A stretch of 50,140 bases of DNA from the NCBI GenBank assembly GCA_945901125.1, contig CAMDKD010000020.1, forward strand, positions 1 to 50,140. The letters are read 5' to 3'. The notes under the pieces are model-generated. The model was not told the origin of the DNA, did no database searches, and saw nothing but the letters and a program-made list of their open reading frames with translations. The translations under genes and the position numbers were made by a program. Positions 1 through 7,534 of the stretch are shown here, piece by piece (position 1 is the first letter of the stretch; every line of letters begins with the position of its first letter). Source of the DNA: Bordetella parapertussis (GTDB lineage: Bacteria > Pseudomonadota > Gammaproteobacteria > Burkholderiales > Burkholderiaceae_C).

Positions 1-827
1 TTTGAACCTGAGTAGTCGTAGTCAGGAGCTGGATTGGCAGTGCCCCACCACACGGAGTTGGTTTTCGGGTCGTACTGACCAGTCATCCAACCGCCGCCGC
101 CACCTGTTTTCCAAGTGTCATTGGCCCAAGAGTCGCGCGAACGCTGGTCACCGCCGATGGTGTCAAATTGCCATACGGTGTCGCCGGTCTCGGCATTGAT
201 ACCGTAGATGGGGCCGCAGCAGCCGGACAGCTCACCGCCGTTGGAGCCGATGATGACTTTGTCTTTCACAACCAGAGGTGCGCCGGTAAAGCCTTTGTTG
301 CCTTTTTCAACTGTCATGACCATCTTGTCCCACACGGGCTTGCCGGTCTTCATGTCCAGGGCGATCATGCGACCGTCGACAGTACCCATATAGACCTTAC
401 CGTAAGCAACAGCGATACCGCGGTTGTACGGGTTGTAGAAGGTGCCTTCGCCACGCTCGTTATCGAGTTTGGCCTGGTAGCTCCAAATGGGCTTGCCATT
501 GGTGCCGTCAAGCGCCCACACTTTGCCGCTGGCAGAGGTGTAGTACAAAACGCCGTCCACAGCGAGTGGGAATGATTGGATACCGCGCTTGGTAGCGTTG
601 GGGGTGTGGATCCAGGCTACGCCCAGATTTTTCACGTTGGCGGTATTGATCTGATCAAGTCCGCTGTGGTGATAACCGTCAAACGACTGGTGATACATCA
701 ACCAGTTGTTCGGGTCATTTTGCGCATTCAAAAGACGATTCCAGGAAACTTCGGCAGATGCCGAGGCAGCACCGGCAAGCATCAAAGCACTGACCAGCAT
801 TTTCATTTTCGGTTGAATAGATTTCAT
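1..827 (-). CDS. PQQ-dependent alcohol dehydrogenase, methanol/ethanol family (partial, N-terminal part)
   Basis: The gene runs off the window's left edge; about 275 N-terminal residues are visible. It begins with a signal peptide (two Met-Lys starts, then LVSALMLAGAASASA), so the product is periplasmic. The start at 827 follows AGGGGA about seven bases upstream. Beta-propeller features of quinoprotein alcohol dehydrogenases are present: NWLMYHQSFDGYHHSGL near the N-terminus, repeated blades such as VWALDGTNGKPIW, GGEL (the Glu expected to bind Ca or a lanthanide) and GTANPAPDY (ligand Asn). The family oxidises primary alcohols and passes electrons to cytochrome c. The adjacent-cysteine pair normally preceding NRG(L/I)AVA is absent (FYNPYNRGIAVA); a Cys-Cys occurs instead in GGELSGCCGPIYG. 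Whether it is Ca- or lanthanide-dependent cannot be told, because the discriminating Asp region lies outside the window. Confidence 0.9.
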   Translation of the reverse strand, partial: MKSIQPKMKMLVSALMLAGAASASAEVSWNRLLNAQNDPNNWLMYHQSFDGYHHSGLDQINTANVKNLGVAWIHTPNATKRGIQSFPLAVDGVLYYTSASGKVWALDGTNGKPIWSYQAKLDNERGEGTFYNPYNRGIAVAYGKVYMGTVDGRMIALDMKTGKPVWDKMVMTVEKGNKGFTGAPLVVKDKVIIGSNGGELSGCCGPIYGINAETGDTVWQFDTIGGDQRSRDSWANDTWKTGGGGGWMTGQYDPKTNSVWWGTANPAPDYDYSGS

Positions 828-1219
828 ATATTTCCCCTGAGTTAGTTTAAAAAATTAATACATCAATTGAGAGAAATGTCGGACTGAAATAAACCGATCG
901 ATTCTTTTATGACAGTGAATTATTTTTTACAATTAAGCCCACGTCAATCAATACAAACGAGCGCAGGGGGAAACACCTACAGCTTTAATTTATTTAGAAC
1001 AATCAAACTTTATAAAAATACATCTTAAGTGGTGAGTTTAAAAAATAATTTATTCAGCGGTTTTCTTTAAAGTGCATTATGAATTTACATATTTTCAGAC
1101 AAACACAAACCATCAGACCCGCATTTGCTGCAAACTCGACACTTCAGTATTGGGTGCCGGCGTGAATCGACAGGTAAAGAGAAAGACCGCTTATCTCCGG
1201 ATGTCTTCAAGCTTGAAAC
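828..1219. other. AT-rich intergenic region upstream of PQQ dehydrogenase
   Basis: 392 bases without a supportable gene lie between the PQQ dehydrogenase start and the phosphatase stop, both minus-strand. The stretch is strongly AT-rich and presumably carries the dehydrogenase promoter. A perfect 12-base palindrome without a loop, TTCAAGCTTGAA, sits at 1206-1217, directly after the phosphatase stop. I see no convincing terminator, small ORF or RNA. Confidence 0.5.
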
Positions 1220-3421
1220 TCAAAGTTTAAAGAACACTGCAGTGACATCGTCTCTTCGAGCTGAGCTGCCTTGCCAGGCTGCATAGTCAGCTTGAATCGC
1301 ATCTGCAATGGCTTGCGCGTTACCTTCAAAGTTTGCTGTGAGAATAGATTCGATCCGCTTGTAACCATAGGAGGTTTTTATGGCAGCGGTACCGCCGATT
1401 TGATCGGTTAAGCCATCAGTGACGATGGCAAACACATCGCCAGACTGGTAGTGAATGGTTTGAACCACGGGTTTGTCTTTTTCGTCTATGTAATCTTGGT
1501 AGCCTAAGCTGCATCTAGCGGCTTGGTACCGGGTGAATTGACTTTGCGCGTTGACATGGAACAAACTCAGTTTGGCGCCAGCAAATTCAATGGTTTTCTT
1601 TTCACGGTCTATGCGAAGTACTGCAGCGTCGCATCCGTCGTCGCTTTCACTATCGGGTCTGTCCTGGTTCAGGCCAGTGCGCACATAGTGGTCCAAGGAT
1701 ATCAAAGCAGTGGCCGGGTCTTCAGAGGTGTCGTTAGCGTAAATGCGCTCAAGCGAATTACTCACCAGCAAAGACAACATGGCCCCGGGCACGCCGTGAC
1801 CGGTGCAATCGGCGACCGCCAACACAAAAGGCCCGGTCTGCTGAGAACTGGATAACCAATACAAATCGCCGCCAATGGTGTCTCGCGGCTCCCATATGGT
1901 TGCAAATGAAGCAAAACGACCATTGATCCGCATGGGACGCGGTAATTGTCCCCGTTGAAGACGGCTGGCATAGTTGACCGAGCCCACCACCAGTTGGTGA
2001 GCCTGGTCAAGCTCTTGGTGTTGTTCAGCCAGTTCTTTGGTGCGTTCTGCAACTGTTTCTTCCAAAACCTTGTTCTGCCCTTCAACCAATGTTTTTTGTA
2101 CATCAATGGATTTAGCCAGTTCTTTTTGAATCCATACGTTCCTGCTTATCACGGCCAAAGCCATGATCAAAGCTTCTGCGCATAAAGCGATGGATTGAGA
2201 CACATTGTTATTTTGTAGCAAGTAGCTGATGCCTGATTCCGGCAAATAGCTGAACACGGAGGGGTAACCCATCAGACCAGCCATCCATATGAGCCTGAAT
2301 GTAAAGTACGGAATAGATGCCACCAGCCAAAATAAAGCCACATTCATGCCTTGTCGGTACCTTTGAAGAGCGGCTGCATAGAGAAAAACAAAAATAACAA
2401 TAGGCAAAAAAGCATTGCCCCCATAAAACAACTGAGGGCCGATATTGTGGACAAGGAAAATGTTGGCCACCATGTGCAGCATTAAATACATTACCAAAAG
2501 ATAAATTAATTTTTGCGTCTTTGGGAAGTATTTTGAGATTTGAAGAAAGGCACTGGCAAAGAGAAAATAGAAAATGATCTGACCGTAGGCTGCGATGTAA
2601 ACAAAAAACGCTGTAAGTGAAGTAGCACCAAAATATTTGTCATTGGTATTAAACAGGAACTCGGCGAAGTGAGATCCATCTTGGCTGGGTAGCGTCAATA
2701 TTTGCATGAAAGCAAATGAAATCCACGTGCCATAAAACAGACCTGCTCGGTCTTTGTTCACAAAGTAAGAGTACCAGCCAAAAATGGCAAGCGCAAACAG
2801 AATCCCTAGCAATGCGCCCTCAATATATAGGCCATAGCGCCGAGTTTCCAAAAAGCGTTCGTTATCTACAAACTGTAAAACATATGAGCGAGGCGGCAGA
2901 GAGTGAACCGCCTTTGCACGTGACAGCAAACTCAGCGTTTCGCCTCTGTGAAGCATAAACAATGCATCGCGGCTTGCCACCTTTGCAGAGGAGGGCAAGG
3001 CTGGGTCTATATCACTTAGAAAAGAATATTTACCCGCAAAAAAACCAGCTGTCTTCAAAGGCACGATGGAATCATCCGCTCTGATGACGTGGGTATGGAT
3101 ACTTCTCCAATTTCCTTCAAGTCTGAGGTTTTTATCAACCGCCAATTTGCTGCTGACCTTTTGCATGATCCAGTAATGATGGCGCGTATCAAGGGGTGCC
3201 ATTTCTGATGGGGGCTTGAATTCATCCTTGCGCTTCAAGACTTCCTCAACGGTCAATGTGCCTTCTGGATCTTCAAGAACCAGTGTGTTTGCCTTGGGAC
3301 TAAAAATGATGGGAGTTTCTTCTGTAAGCTCATAGGGCTTGAGATCATTCCATCCAACAGCCTGCGCTTGGCCTATAAATACCAGTGCGACAAGCAACAA
3401 AAACAATTTGAATATTTTCAT
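1220..3421 (-). CDS. 7TM sensor protein with C-terminal PP2C (SpoIIE/RsbU-type) phosphatase domain
   Basis: 733 residues. A signal peptide (LFLLLVALVFIGQAQA) is followed by an extracytoplasmic region to about residue 190, then seven or so hydrophobic segments from about 195 to 430, as in 7TMR-DISM receptors. A coiled-coil linker (QKTLVEGQNKVLEETVAERTKEL is its core, about 440-480) leads to a PP2C domain. Metal-binding motifs are visible: GGDLYW, VADCTGHGVPGAML, VTDGLTDQ and the terminal RRDDVTAV. Family members dephosphorylate serine/threonine on anti-sigma-antagonist-like proteins in partner switches; SiaA of Pseudomonas dephosphorylates SiaC. No target gene is adjacent, but siaB/siaC-like genes lie about 18 kb away, so a link is plausible and unproven. 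The ligand is unknown. Confidence 0.88.
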   Translation of the reverse strand: MKIFKLFLLLVALVFIGQAQAVGWNDLKPYELTEETPIIFSPKANTLVLEDPEGTLTVEEVLKRKDEFKPPSEMAPLDTRHHYWIMQKVSSKLAVDKNLRLEGNWRSIHTHVIRADDSIVPLKTAGFFAGKYSFLSDIDPALPSSAKVASRDALFMLHRGETLSLLSRAKAVHSLPPRSYVLQFVDNERFLETRRYGLYIEGALLGILFALAIFGWYSYFVNKDRAGLFYGTWISFAFMQILTLPSQDGSHFAEFLFNTNDKYFGATSLTAFFVYIAAYGQIIFYFLFASAFLQISKYFPKTQKLIYLLVMYLMLHMVANIFLVHNIGPQLFYGGNAFLPIVIFVFLYAAALQRYRQGMNVALFWLVASIPYFTFRLIWMAGLMGYPSVFSYLPESGISYLLQNNNVSQSIALCAEALIMALAVISRNVWIQKELAKSIDVQKTLVEGQNKVLEETVAERTKELAEQHQELDQAHQLVVGSVNYASRLQRGQLPRPMRINGRFASFATIWEPRDTIGGDLYWLSSSQQTGPFVLAVADCTGHGVPGAMLSLLVSNSLERIYANDTSEDPATALISLDHYVRTGLNQDRPDSESDDGCDAAVLRIDREKKTIEFAGAKLSLFHVNAQSQFTRYQAARCSLGYQDYIDEKDKPVVQTIHYQSGDVFAIVTDGLTDQIGGTAAIKTSYGYKRIESILTANFEGNAQAIADAIQADYAAWQGSSARRDDVTAVFFKL

Positions 3422-3471
3422 GATGCTAGATCCATTTAAGGAATTGGCAAAATTTTGAAAATTGATATATT

Positions 3472-3493
3472 GAGCAGAGATTATGTACTGCTC
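3472..3493. promoter_or_regulatory. Inverted repeat upstream of 7TM/PP2C gene
   Basis: GAGCAG and CTGCTC form perfect 6-base arms separated by ten bases, about 50 bases upstream of the phosphatase start in an AT-rich spacer. It could be an operator or a weak hairpin. No second copy was noticed in the window. Confidence 0.25.
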
Positions 3494-3582
3494 GACCCAA
3501 ATCGAATAAGTATTAACCCTTTAATCTAAGCCATTTAGCTTGGCTGCCGGCCTTAATCGCTTTTCATATTGAGATATATAGC

Positions 3583-3606
3583 CAGGGCGGCCATCAAAAT
3601 GCCCTG
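3583..3606 (-). terminator. Possible terminator after the epoxide hydrolase gene
   Basis: CAGGGC and GCCCTG form a 6-base perfect stem with a 12-base loop, beginning about ten bases beyond the epoxide hydrolase stop codon. There is no uridine run on the minus-strand side, so this is weak as an intrinsic terminator. Confidence 0.3.
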
Positions 3607-3616
3607 CTTTTAAACC

Positions 3617-4759
3617 TTAGCCTAATTCACGAAAGAATGCCGCCACCTCATAAGCCAGCGCCTCAGGTTGTTCCATGGCAGCGAAATGTCCGCCCTTGGG
3701 CATCACACTCCAGCGCCTTATATTGCTGAATACTTTCTCAGCGATCACACGCGGCGGACGCAGGATTTCACAGGGAAACTGCGCATAACCCAGCGGCACA
3801 TCGATGGTTTTTCCCTCAGCCACCATCCAAGGGCTGTGTAAGCGGTCGTAGTAAGGCCAGAAAGAGGCACCAATGCAAGACGTGAACCAGTAAAAACTGA
3901 TATCAGCCAGCATTTGGTCCCGGCTTAGGGCTGATTCAGGATTGCCGTCGCAATCGGTCCAGGTTCTGAATTTTTCAACAAACCAGGCCGCGAGACCTGC
4001 CGGTGAATCAGTGAGCGCAAAAGCCAGCGTCTGCGGCTTGGTACCCTGGATCATCTGATAGCCGGTTTCTTCCGCTGCGAAGTGTTTCAGCTGGGCAACA
4101 AATGCTTGCACCTCAGGTGCCGTATCTTTATATAACGCTGGGTCGCGGCGGATAGCACTGAGGAAGTTGAGATGAATACCGGTCAGGCGCGCAGCATGGT
4201 GCAGCCCCAGGCTGGCAGATATGGCCGAACCCCAATCGCCGCCTTGAACGCCGAATTTTTCATATCCCAAGGCAGTCATTAACTCAGCGACTGCATCCGC
4301 CATCGGCTTGATGCCGAAGCGTTTTTGTCCGGGTGTGAATGAAAGCCCGTAGCCAGGCAGTGAAGGCGCCACCACGGTAAAGGCATCGGCAGGATCACCG
4401 CCGAAAGCGGCCGGATCGGTCAAGCGCGGAATGATGTCAAGAAACTCAAACACCGAACCGGGCCAACCGTGCAGCATCAGCAAAGGCTTGGGGTTGGGAC
4501 CTTTGCCGGGAATGTGCAGTGCATGCACCTTGATGCCTGCAATAGGCACCATCACCTGGGGGAATGAGTTCAGCCTTGCTTCTTGGGCTCGCCAGTCAAA
4601 TTCATGCTGCCAATAATCCACCAGGCCACGCATGTAGCCGACATCTGTTCCATAAGCCCAAGGTGAGTCCGGTGACTGGTCGGGCCAGCGCGTCAGAGCA
4701 AGCCTTTGCTGGAGTTGCGAAATATCGTCATCGCTGACGTGGTAAATGAAAGTGTCCAT
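3617..4759 (-). CDS. Epoxide hydrolase (alpha/beta-hydrolase with EHN domain)
   Basis: 380 residues, normal length for microsomal/juvenile-hormone-type epoxide hydrolases. The N-terminal EHN domain (about 1-105) contains LALTRWPDQ and the W-x-H-E-F-D-W pattern. It is followed by the oxyanion-hole motif HGWPGS (about 97-102) and the nucleophile motif GGDWGS with Asp175. The general-base His lies in GGHFAAMEQPE near the C-terminus. The reaction is hydrolysis of an epoxide to a vicinal diol through an ester intermediate; the natural substrate is unknown. It starts 13 bases after the MFS transporter stop, so the two are probably co-transcribed and the transporter may import the substrate or its precursor. 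No clear Shine-Dalgarno precedes the ATG, suggesting coupled translation. Confidence 0.9.
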   Translation of the reverse strand: MDTFIYHVSDDDISQLQQRLALTRWPDQSPDSPWAYGTDVGYMRGLVDYWQHEFDWRAQEARLNSFPQVMVPIAGIKVHALHIPGKGPNPKPLLMLHGWPGSVFEFLDIIPRLTDPAAFGGDPADAFTVVAPSLPGYGLSFTPGQKRFGIKPMADAVAELMTALGYEKFGVQGGDWGSAISASLGLHHAARLTGIHLNFLSAIRRDPALYKDTAPEVQAFVAQLKHFAAEETGYQMIQGTKPQTLAFALTDSPAGLAAWFVEKFRTWTDCDGNPESALSRDQMLADISFYWFTSCIGASFWPYYDRLHSPWMVAEGKTIDVPLGYAQFPCEILRPPRVIAEKVFSNIRRWSVMPKGGHFAAMEQPEALAYEVAAFFRELG

Positions 4760-4772
4760 GTGGTTTCAGTGA

Positions 4773-6035
4773 TTAATCAACTAGAAGTTCGCGCCCCCGG
4801 GTTTCAGGCAGCAACAAAGCAGATATTAAAAACACGCCATAGGCCATCACGGCAAACACCGCAATAGCCGTTGAAAACCCGTATTGTGCAGAAAAATAGC
4901 CAACCAGTGCCGGAAACAAAGCGCCCATACCGCGCCCGAAGTTGTAGCAAAAACCCTGACCTGAACCGCGCAAGCGCGTGGGAAATAATTCTGTCAAAAA
5001 AGCCCCCAGACCGGAGAAGTAACCGCTGGCAAAAAAGCCCAGCGGAAAACCCAGCCACATCATCATCTCATTGGTGATTTGCAGTTGTGTATAGGCCAGC
5101 ACCAGAAAAATAGCGCAAATAGAAAAACTGATGAAAAGCTTTCGACGGCCGTAGCGGTCAGCCACCCATGCGCCGAATAAAAAGCCGGCGAAGCTGCCTG
5201 CAATCACAAAAGCCAGATACCCGGTAGAGCCAATGACAGTCAACTTGCGCTCGGACTTTAAATACGTAGGTATCCAAGTCATGATGGCGTAGTAACCGCC
5301 TTGTGCGCCCATGGTTAACACCGAAGCCAGCACCGTGGTTTTCAAAATAGCAGGTTGGAAGATTTCCAGTATGGAAGGCACGTCACCTAAAAGGGCGAGC
5401 TTCTCGCGGGCTGCTTGTGCAACCACCGGCTCTTCAATATGACGCCGTATATAAATCAACAGCAAGGCCGGTAGAAAACCCATGGCAAACATGGCGCGCC
5501 AGGCCAGTTCATCTGGCAGCAAACTGAATGTGATGGCCTGTAGCAATGCAGCAGCGCCCCACCCCACTGCCCAGGCGGATTGCACCGAACCCACGGCGCG
5601 GCCACGGTACTCGGCACGTATGGTCTCACCCATCAACACAGCGCCTGCCGCCCATTCACCCCCGAATCCAAAACCAAGCATTGCCCGTGCAACCATCAAC
5701 TGATTGAAATCCTGAGCGAATGCGCTGATCAGACTGAACGAAGAAAACCACAAAATAGAAATTTGCAAAGTTCGCACACGCCCTATGCGATCGGCCATAT
5801 AACCAGCCACCCAACCGCCTATGGAAGATGCCAGCAGCGTGCCGGTGACTGCCAGACCGGCCAATCCACGATCCACCTGCCACATGGCAATGATGGTGCC
5901 TATCACCAAGGGGTAAATCATGAAATCCATGCCGTCCAAAGCCCAACCTACAAAACAACCCCAAAAGGTTTTTTTCTCTTTGGGATTCATGACCTTGTAA
6001 AAGCCGGTCAAGCTGTGGTCGCAAGCTGTGGTCAT
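4773..6035 (-). CDS. MFS transporter (sugar/organic-acid symporter type)
   Basis: 420 residues with about twelve hydrophobic segments. The MFS loop motifs are visible: GYMADRIGRVRTL between helices 2 and 3, and the equivalent FGAWVADRYGRRKLF in the second half. The N-terminus ends KEKKTFWGCFVGWALDGMD, and the charged Asp in helix 1 is typical of the AAHS/SHS and sialate/lactate proton symporters. It sits in the inner membrane. AAGGAGA lies nine bases before the ATG, fixing the start. It is the first gene of a two-gene unit with the epoxide hydrolase. The substrate cannot be read from the sequence; an organic acid is the best guess. Confidence 0.88.
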   Translation of the reverse strand: MTTACDHSLTGFYKVMNPKEKKTFWGCFVGWALDGMDFMIYPLVIGTIIAMWQVDRGLAGLAVTGTLLASSIGGWVAGYMADRIGRVRTLQISILWFSSFSLISAFAQDFNQLMVARAMLGFGFGGEWAAGAVLMGETIRAEYRGRAVGSVQSAWAVGWGAAALLQAITFSLLPDELAWRAMFAMGFLPALLLIYIRRHIEEPVVAQAAREKLALLGDVPSILEIFQPAILKTTVLASVLTMGAQGGYYAIMTWIPTYLKSERKLTVIGSTGYLAFVIAGSFAGFLFGAWVADRYGRRKLFISFSICAIFLVLAYTQLQITNEMMMWLGFPLGFFASGYFSGLGAFLTELFPTRLRGSGQGFCYNFGRGMGALFPALVGYFSAQYGFSTAIAVFAVMAYGVFLISALLLPETRGRELLVD

Positions 6036-6076
6036 GTGCTGTCTCCTTGATTTTTTGTTATGCGTTAAACATTTTT

Positions 6077-6305
6077 TTAACTATCGAATTCATCAATGAC
6101 CACGCCGGGACCGTGTTCGAGGTCAGCTGGTGTACATACCTACGGTGGAAGAACCCCAGGACCAGCCCATGACATTGATTTGAGAAACCTCATGTCTTTT
6201 GAGTATCACGTCAACCGCAGACCCAAAATCACTGACAGCATCGGCGGTATGCACTATGGGAGCGTTGTGTTGAGTCGGCAGTTCCATCTCCGGTGGCGGA
6301 ATTTG
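6077..6305 (-). pseudogene. Remnant of an alpha/beta-hydrolase gene
   Basis: On the minus strand, an open stretch from 6305 to 6126 encodes 60 residues that read like the middle of an alpha/beta-hydrolase. It has a Pro-rich start, then DFGSAVDVILKRHEVSQINV and the nucleophile elbow GWSWGSSTVGMYT. It is closed by a stop at 6123-6125 and preceded by an in-frame stop at 6306-6308. There is no plausible ribosome binding site, oxyanion-hole motif or catalytic Asp/His. Just after it, in another frame, a short tail (GPGVVIDEFDS, stop at 6077) may be a second fragment. The piece is far too short for a functional hydrolase. The plus-strand ORF over the same bases shows no family features. Confidence 0.6.
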
Positions 6306-6396
6306 TTATTCATTCTATGTACAACCGACACAGTCTAACTGCCATCACAACTTTATTAGCGCTGAAGTATGATGGATTTTTGATACAGGATTTTCT

Positions 6397-7443
6397 ATGT
6401 CGACAACGCCCAGTTACGCTGCTCATTCCTCCCAATCACCTTTAGCCCATCATCTGATTTCCCGAAGAAGTGTTGGCGCTAAGGACGTTCAAATTGCAAT
6501 TGAATTTTGCGGTGTATGTCATACGGATATCCATCATTCCAGAAATGACTGGGGCAGAGCCAACTACCCCATGGTGCCCGGGCATGAAATTGTCGGTAAG
6601 GTCACAGCTCTTGGTGCCAATGCCGGTCATTTAAAAATTGGTCAACAAGTGGCTGTAGGTTGTTTTGTCAACGCTTGCCGAACCTGCTCTTCGTGCCAAG
6701 CTGATATGGAGCAATATTGTCTGAATGGTTTCACCGCCACCTACAACAGCCCTACCAAAGATCCTGGCGGATTTACCTATGGCGGCTATTCCAAAAGCAT
6801 AGTCGTTGATCAACACTTTGTTTTGAAAATCCCCGACGGACTTGATCCTGCCGGTGCCGCGCCTTTGCTGTGCGCGGGTATCACCACTTACTCGCCGCTG
6901 GTGCATTGGGGCGTGAAGCCCGGCATGACCGTTGGCGTCATCGGCTTGGGGGGTTTAGGACACATGGGTGTCAAGCTATCCCATGCCATGGGTGCCAAAA
7001 CCGTGATGATCACCTCATCTGAAAACAAGGCGGCTGATGCCAAGAGGCTAGGCGCTGATGCGGTACTTATTTCCAGCGATGCGGCGGCTATGCAAGCCAT
7101 GGCCAATCAGTTCGATTTTTTACTCAATACCATTCCGGTAGCGCATGACTTTAACCAATACATGCCCTTACTGAAGGTAGATGGCACTATGTGTATTGTG
7201 GGAGCAATCGGCCCTACGGGTGAGTTGAATTCAGGCCCGCTGATATTCGGTCGCAGAAGTGTGGCAGGTTCATTGGTAGGTGGCATCAAAGAAACCCAGG
7301 ACATGCTCGATTTTTGCGGCAAACACAACATCACATCAGACATTGAGTTGATCAAAATAAATGAGATTAACCAGGCCTATGAACGCATGATCAAAAGCGA
7401 TGTGAAATACCGCTTTGTCATTGACATGAGCAGTCTGAGTTAG
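6397..7443 (+). CDS. Zinc-dependent alcohol dehydrogenase / aldehyde reductase (YahK/cinnamyl-alcohol dehydrogenase type)
   Basis: 348 residues, normal for medium-chain dehydrogenases. The catalytic zinc site is visible in CGVCHTDIHH and GHEIVG; the structural zinc site in CRTCSSCQADMEQYC; the nucleotide-binding motif in GVIGLGGLGHMG (about 185). The SSENK sequence after the second beta strand fits the NADP-preferring YahK/Adh subgroup, which reduces a broad range of aldehydes. It is cytoplasmic. It stands alone, divergent from the MFS/epoxide hydrolase unit, with AGGA six bases before the ATG. Some subgroup members act on cinnamyl or other aromatic alcohols, so the physiological substrate is uncertain. 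Confidence 0.9.
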   Translation: MSTTPSYAAHSSQSPLAHHLISRRSVGAKDVQIAIEFCGVCHTDIHHSRNDWGRANYPMVPGHEIVGKVTALGANAGHLKIGQQVAVGCFVNACRTCSSCQADMEQYCLNGFTATYNSPTKDPGGFTYGGYSKSIVVDQHFVLKIPDGLDPAGAAPLLCAGITTYSPLVHWGVKPGMTVGVIGLGGLGHMGVKLSHAMGAKTVMITSSENKAADAKRLGADAVLISSDAAAMQAMANQFDFLLNTIPVAHDFNQYMPLLKVDGTMCIVGAIGPTGELNSGPLIFGRRSVAGSLVGGIKETQDMLDFCGKHNITSDIELIKINEINQAYERMIKSDVKYRFVIDMSSLS

Positions 7444-7487
7444 ATTAAAACTCTTCGTAAGCTGACACCCGGACTATCCGCTTAATT

Positions 7488-7515
7488 ATCGACCTCTCCA
7501 ATAGAAGAGGTCGAT
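7488..7515. terminator. Hairpin between convergent genes
   Basis: ATCGACCTCT (7488-7497) and AGAGGTCGAT (7506-7515) form a perfect 10-base stem with an 8-base loop. It sits between the plus-strand alcohol dehydrogenase and the minus-strand RND pump genes, the expected place for a shared terminator. Neither side has a strong T run. Confidence 0.65.
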
Positions 7516-7534
7516 ACATACAGCAAGGTGTTTA

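Noticed and set aside
168..845. Plus-strand open frames across the first 850 bases
   Set aside because: They are antisense to the PQQ dehydrogenase, whose minus-strand translation shows a signal peptide and propeller motifs.
6096..6338. 80-residue plus-strand frame
   Set aside because: It has no family features and no ribosome binding site; the opposite strand carries a recognisable hydrolase remnant.
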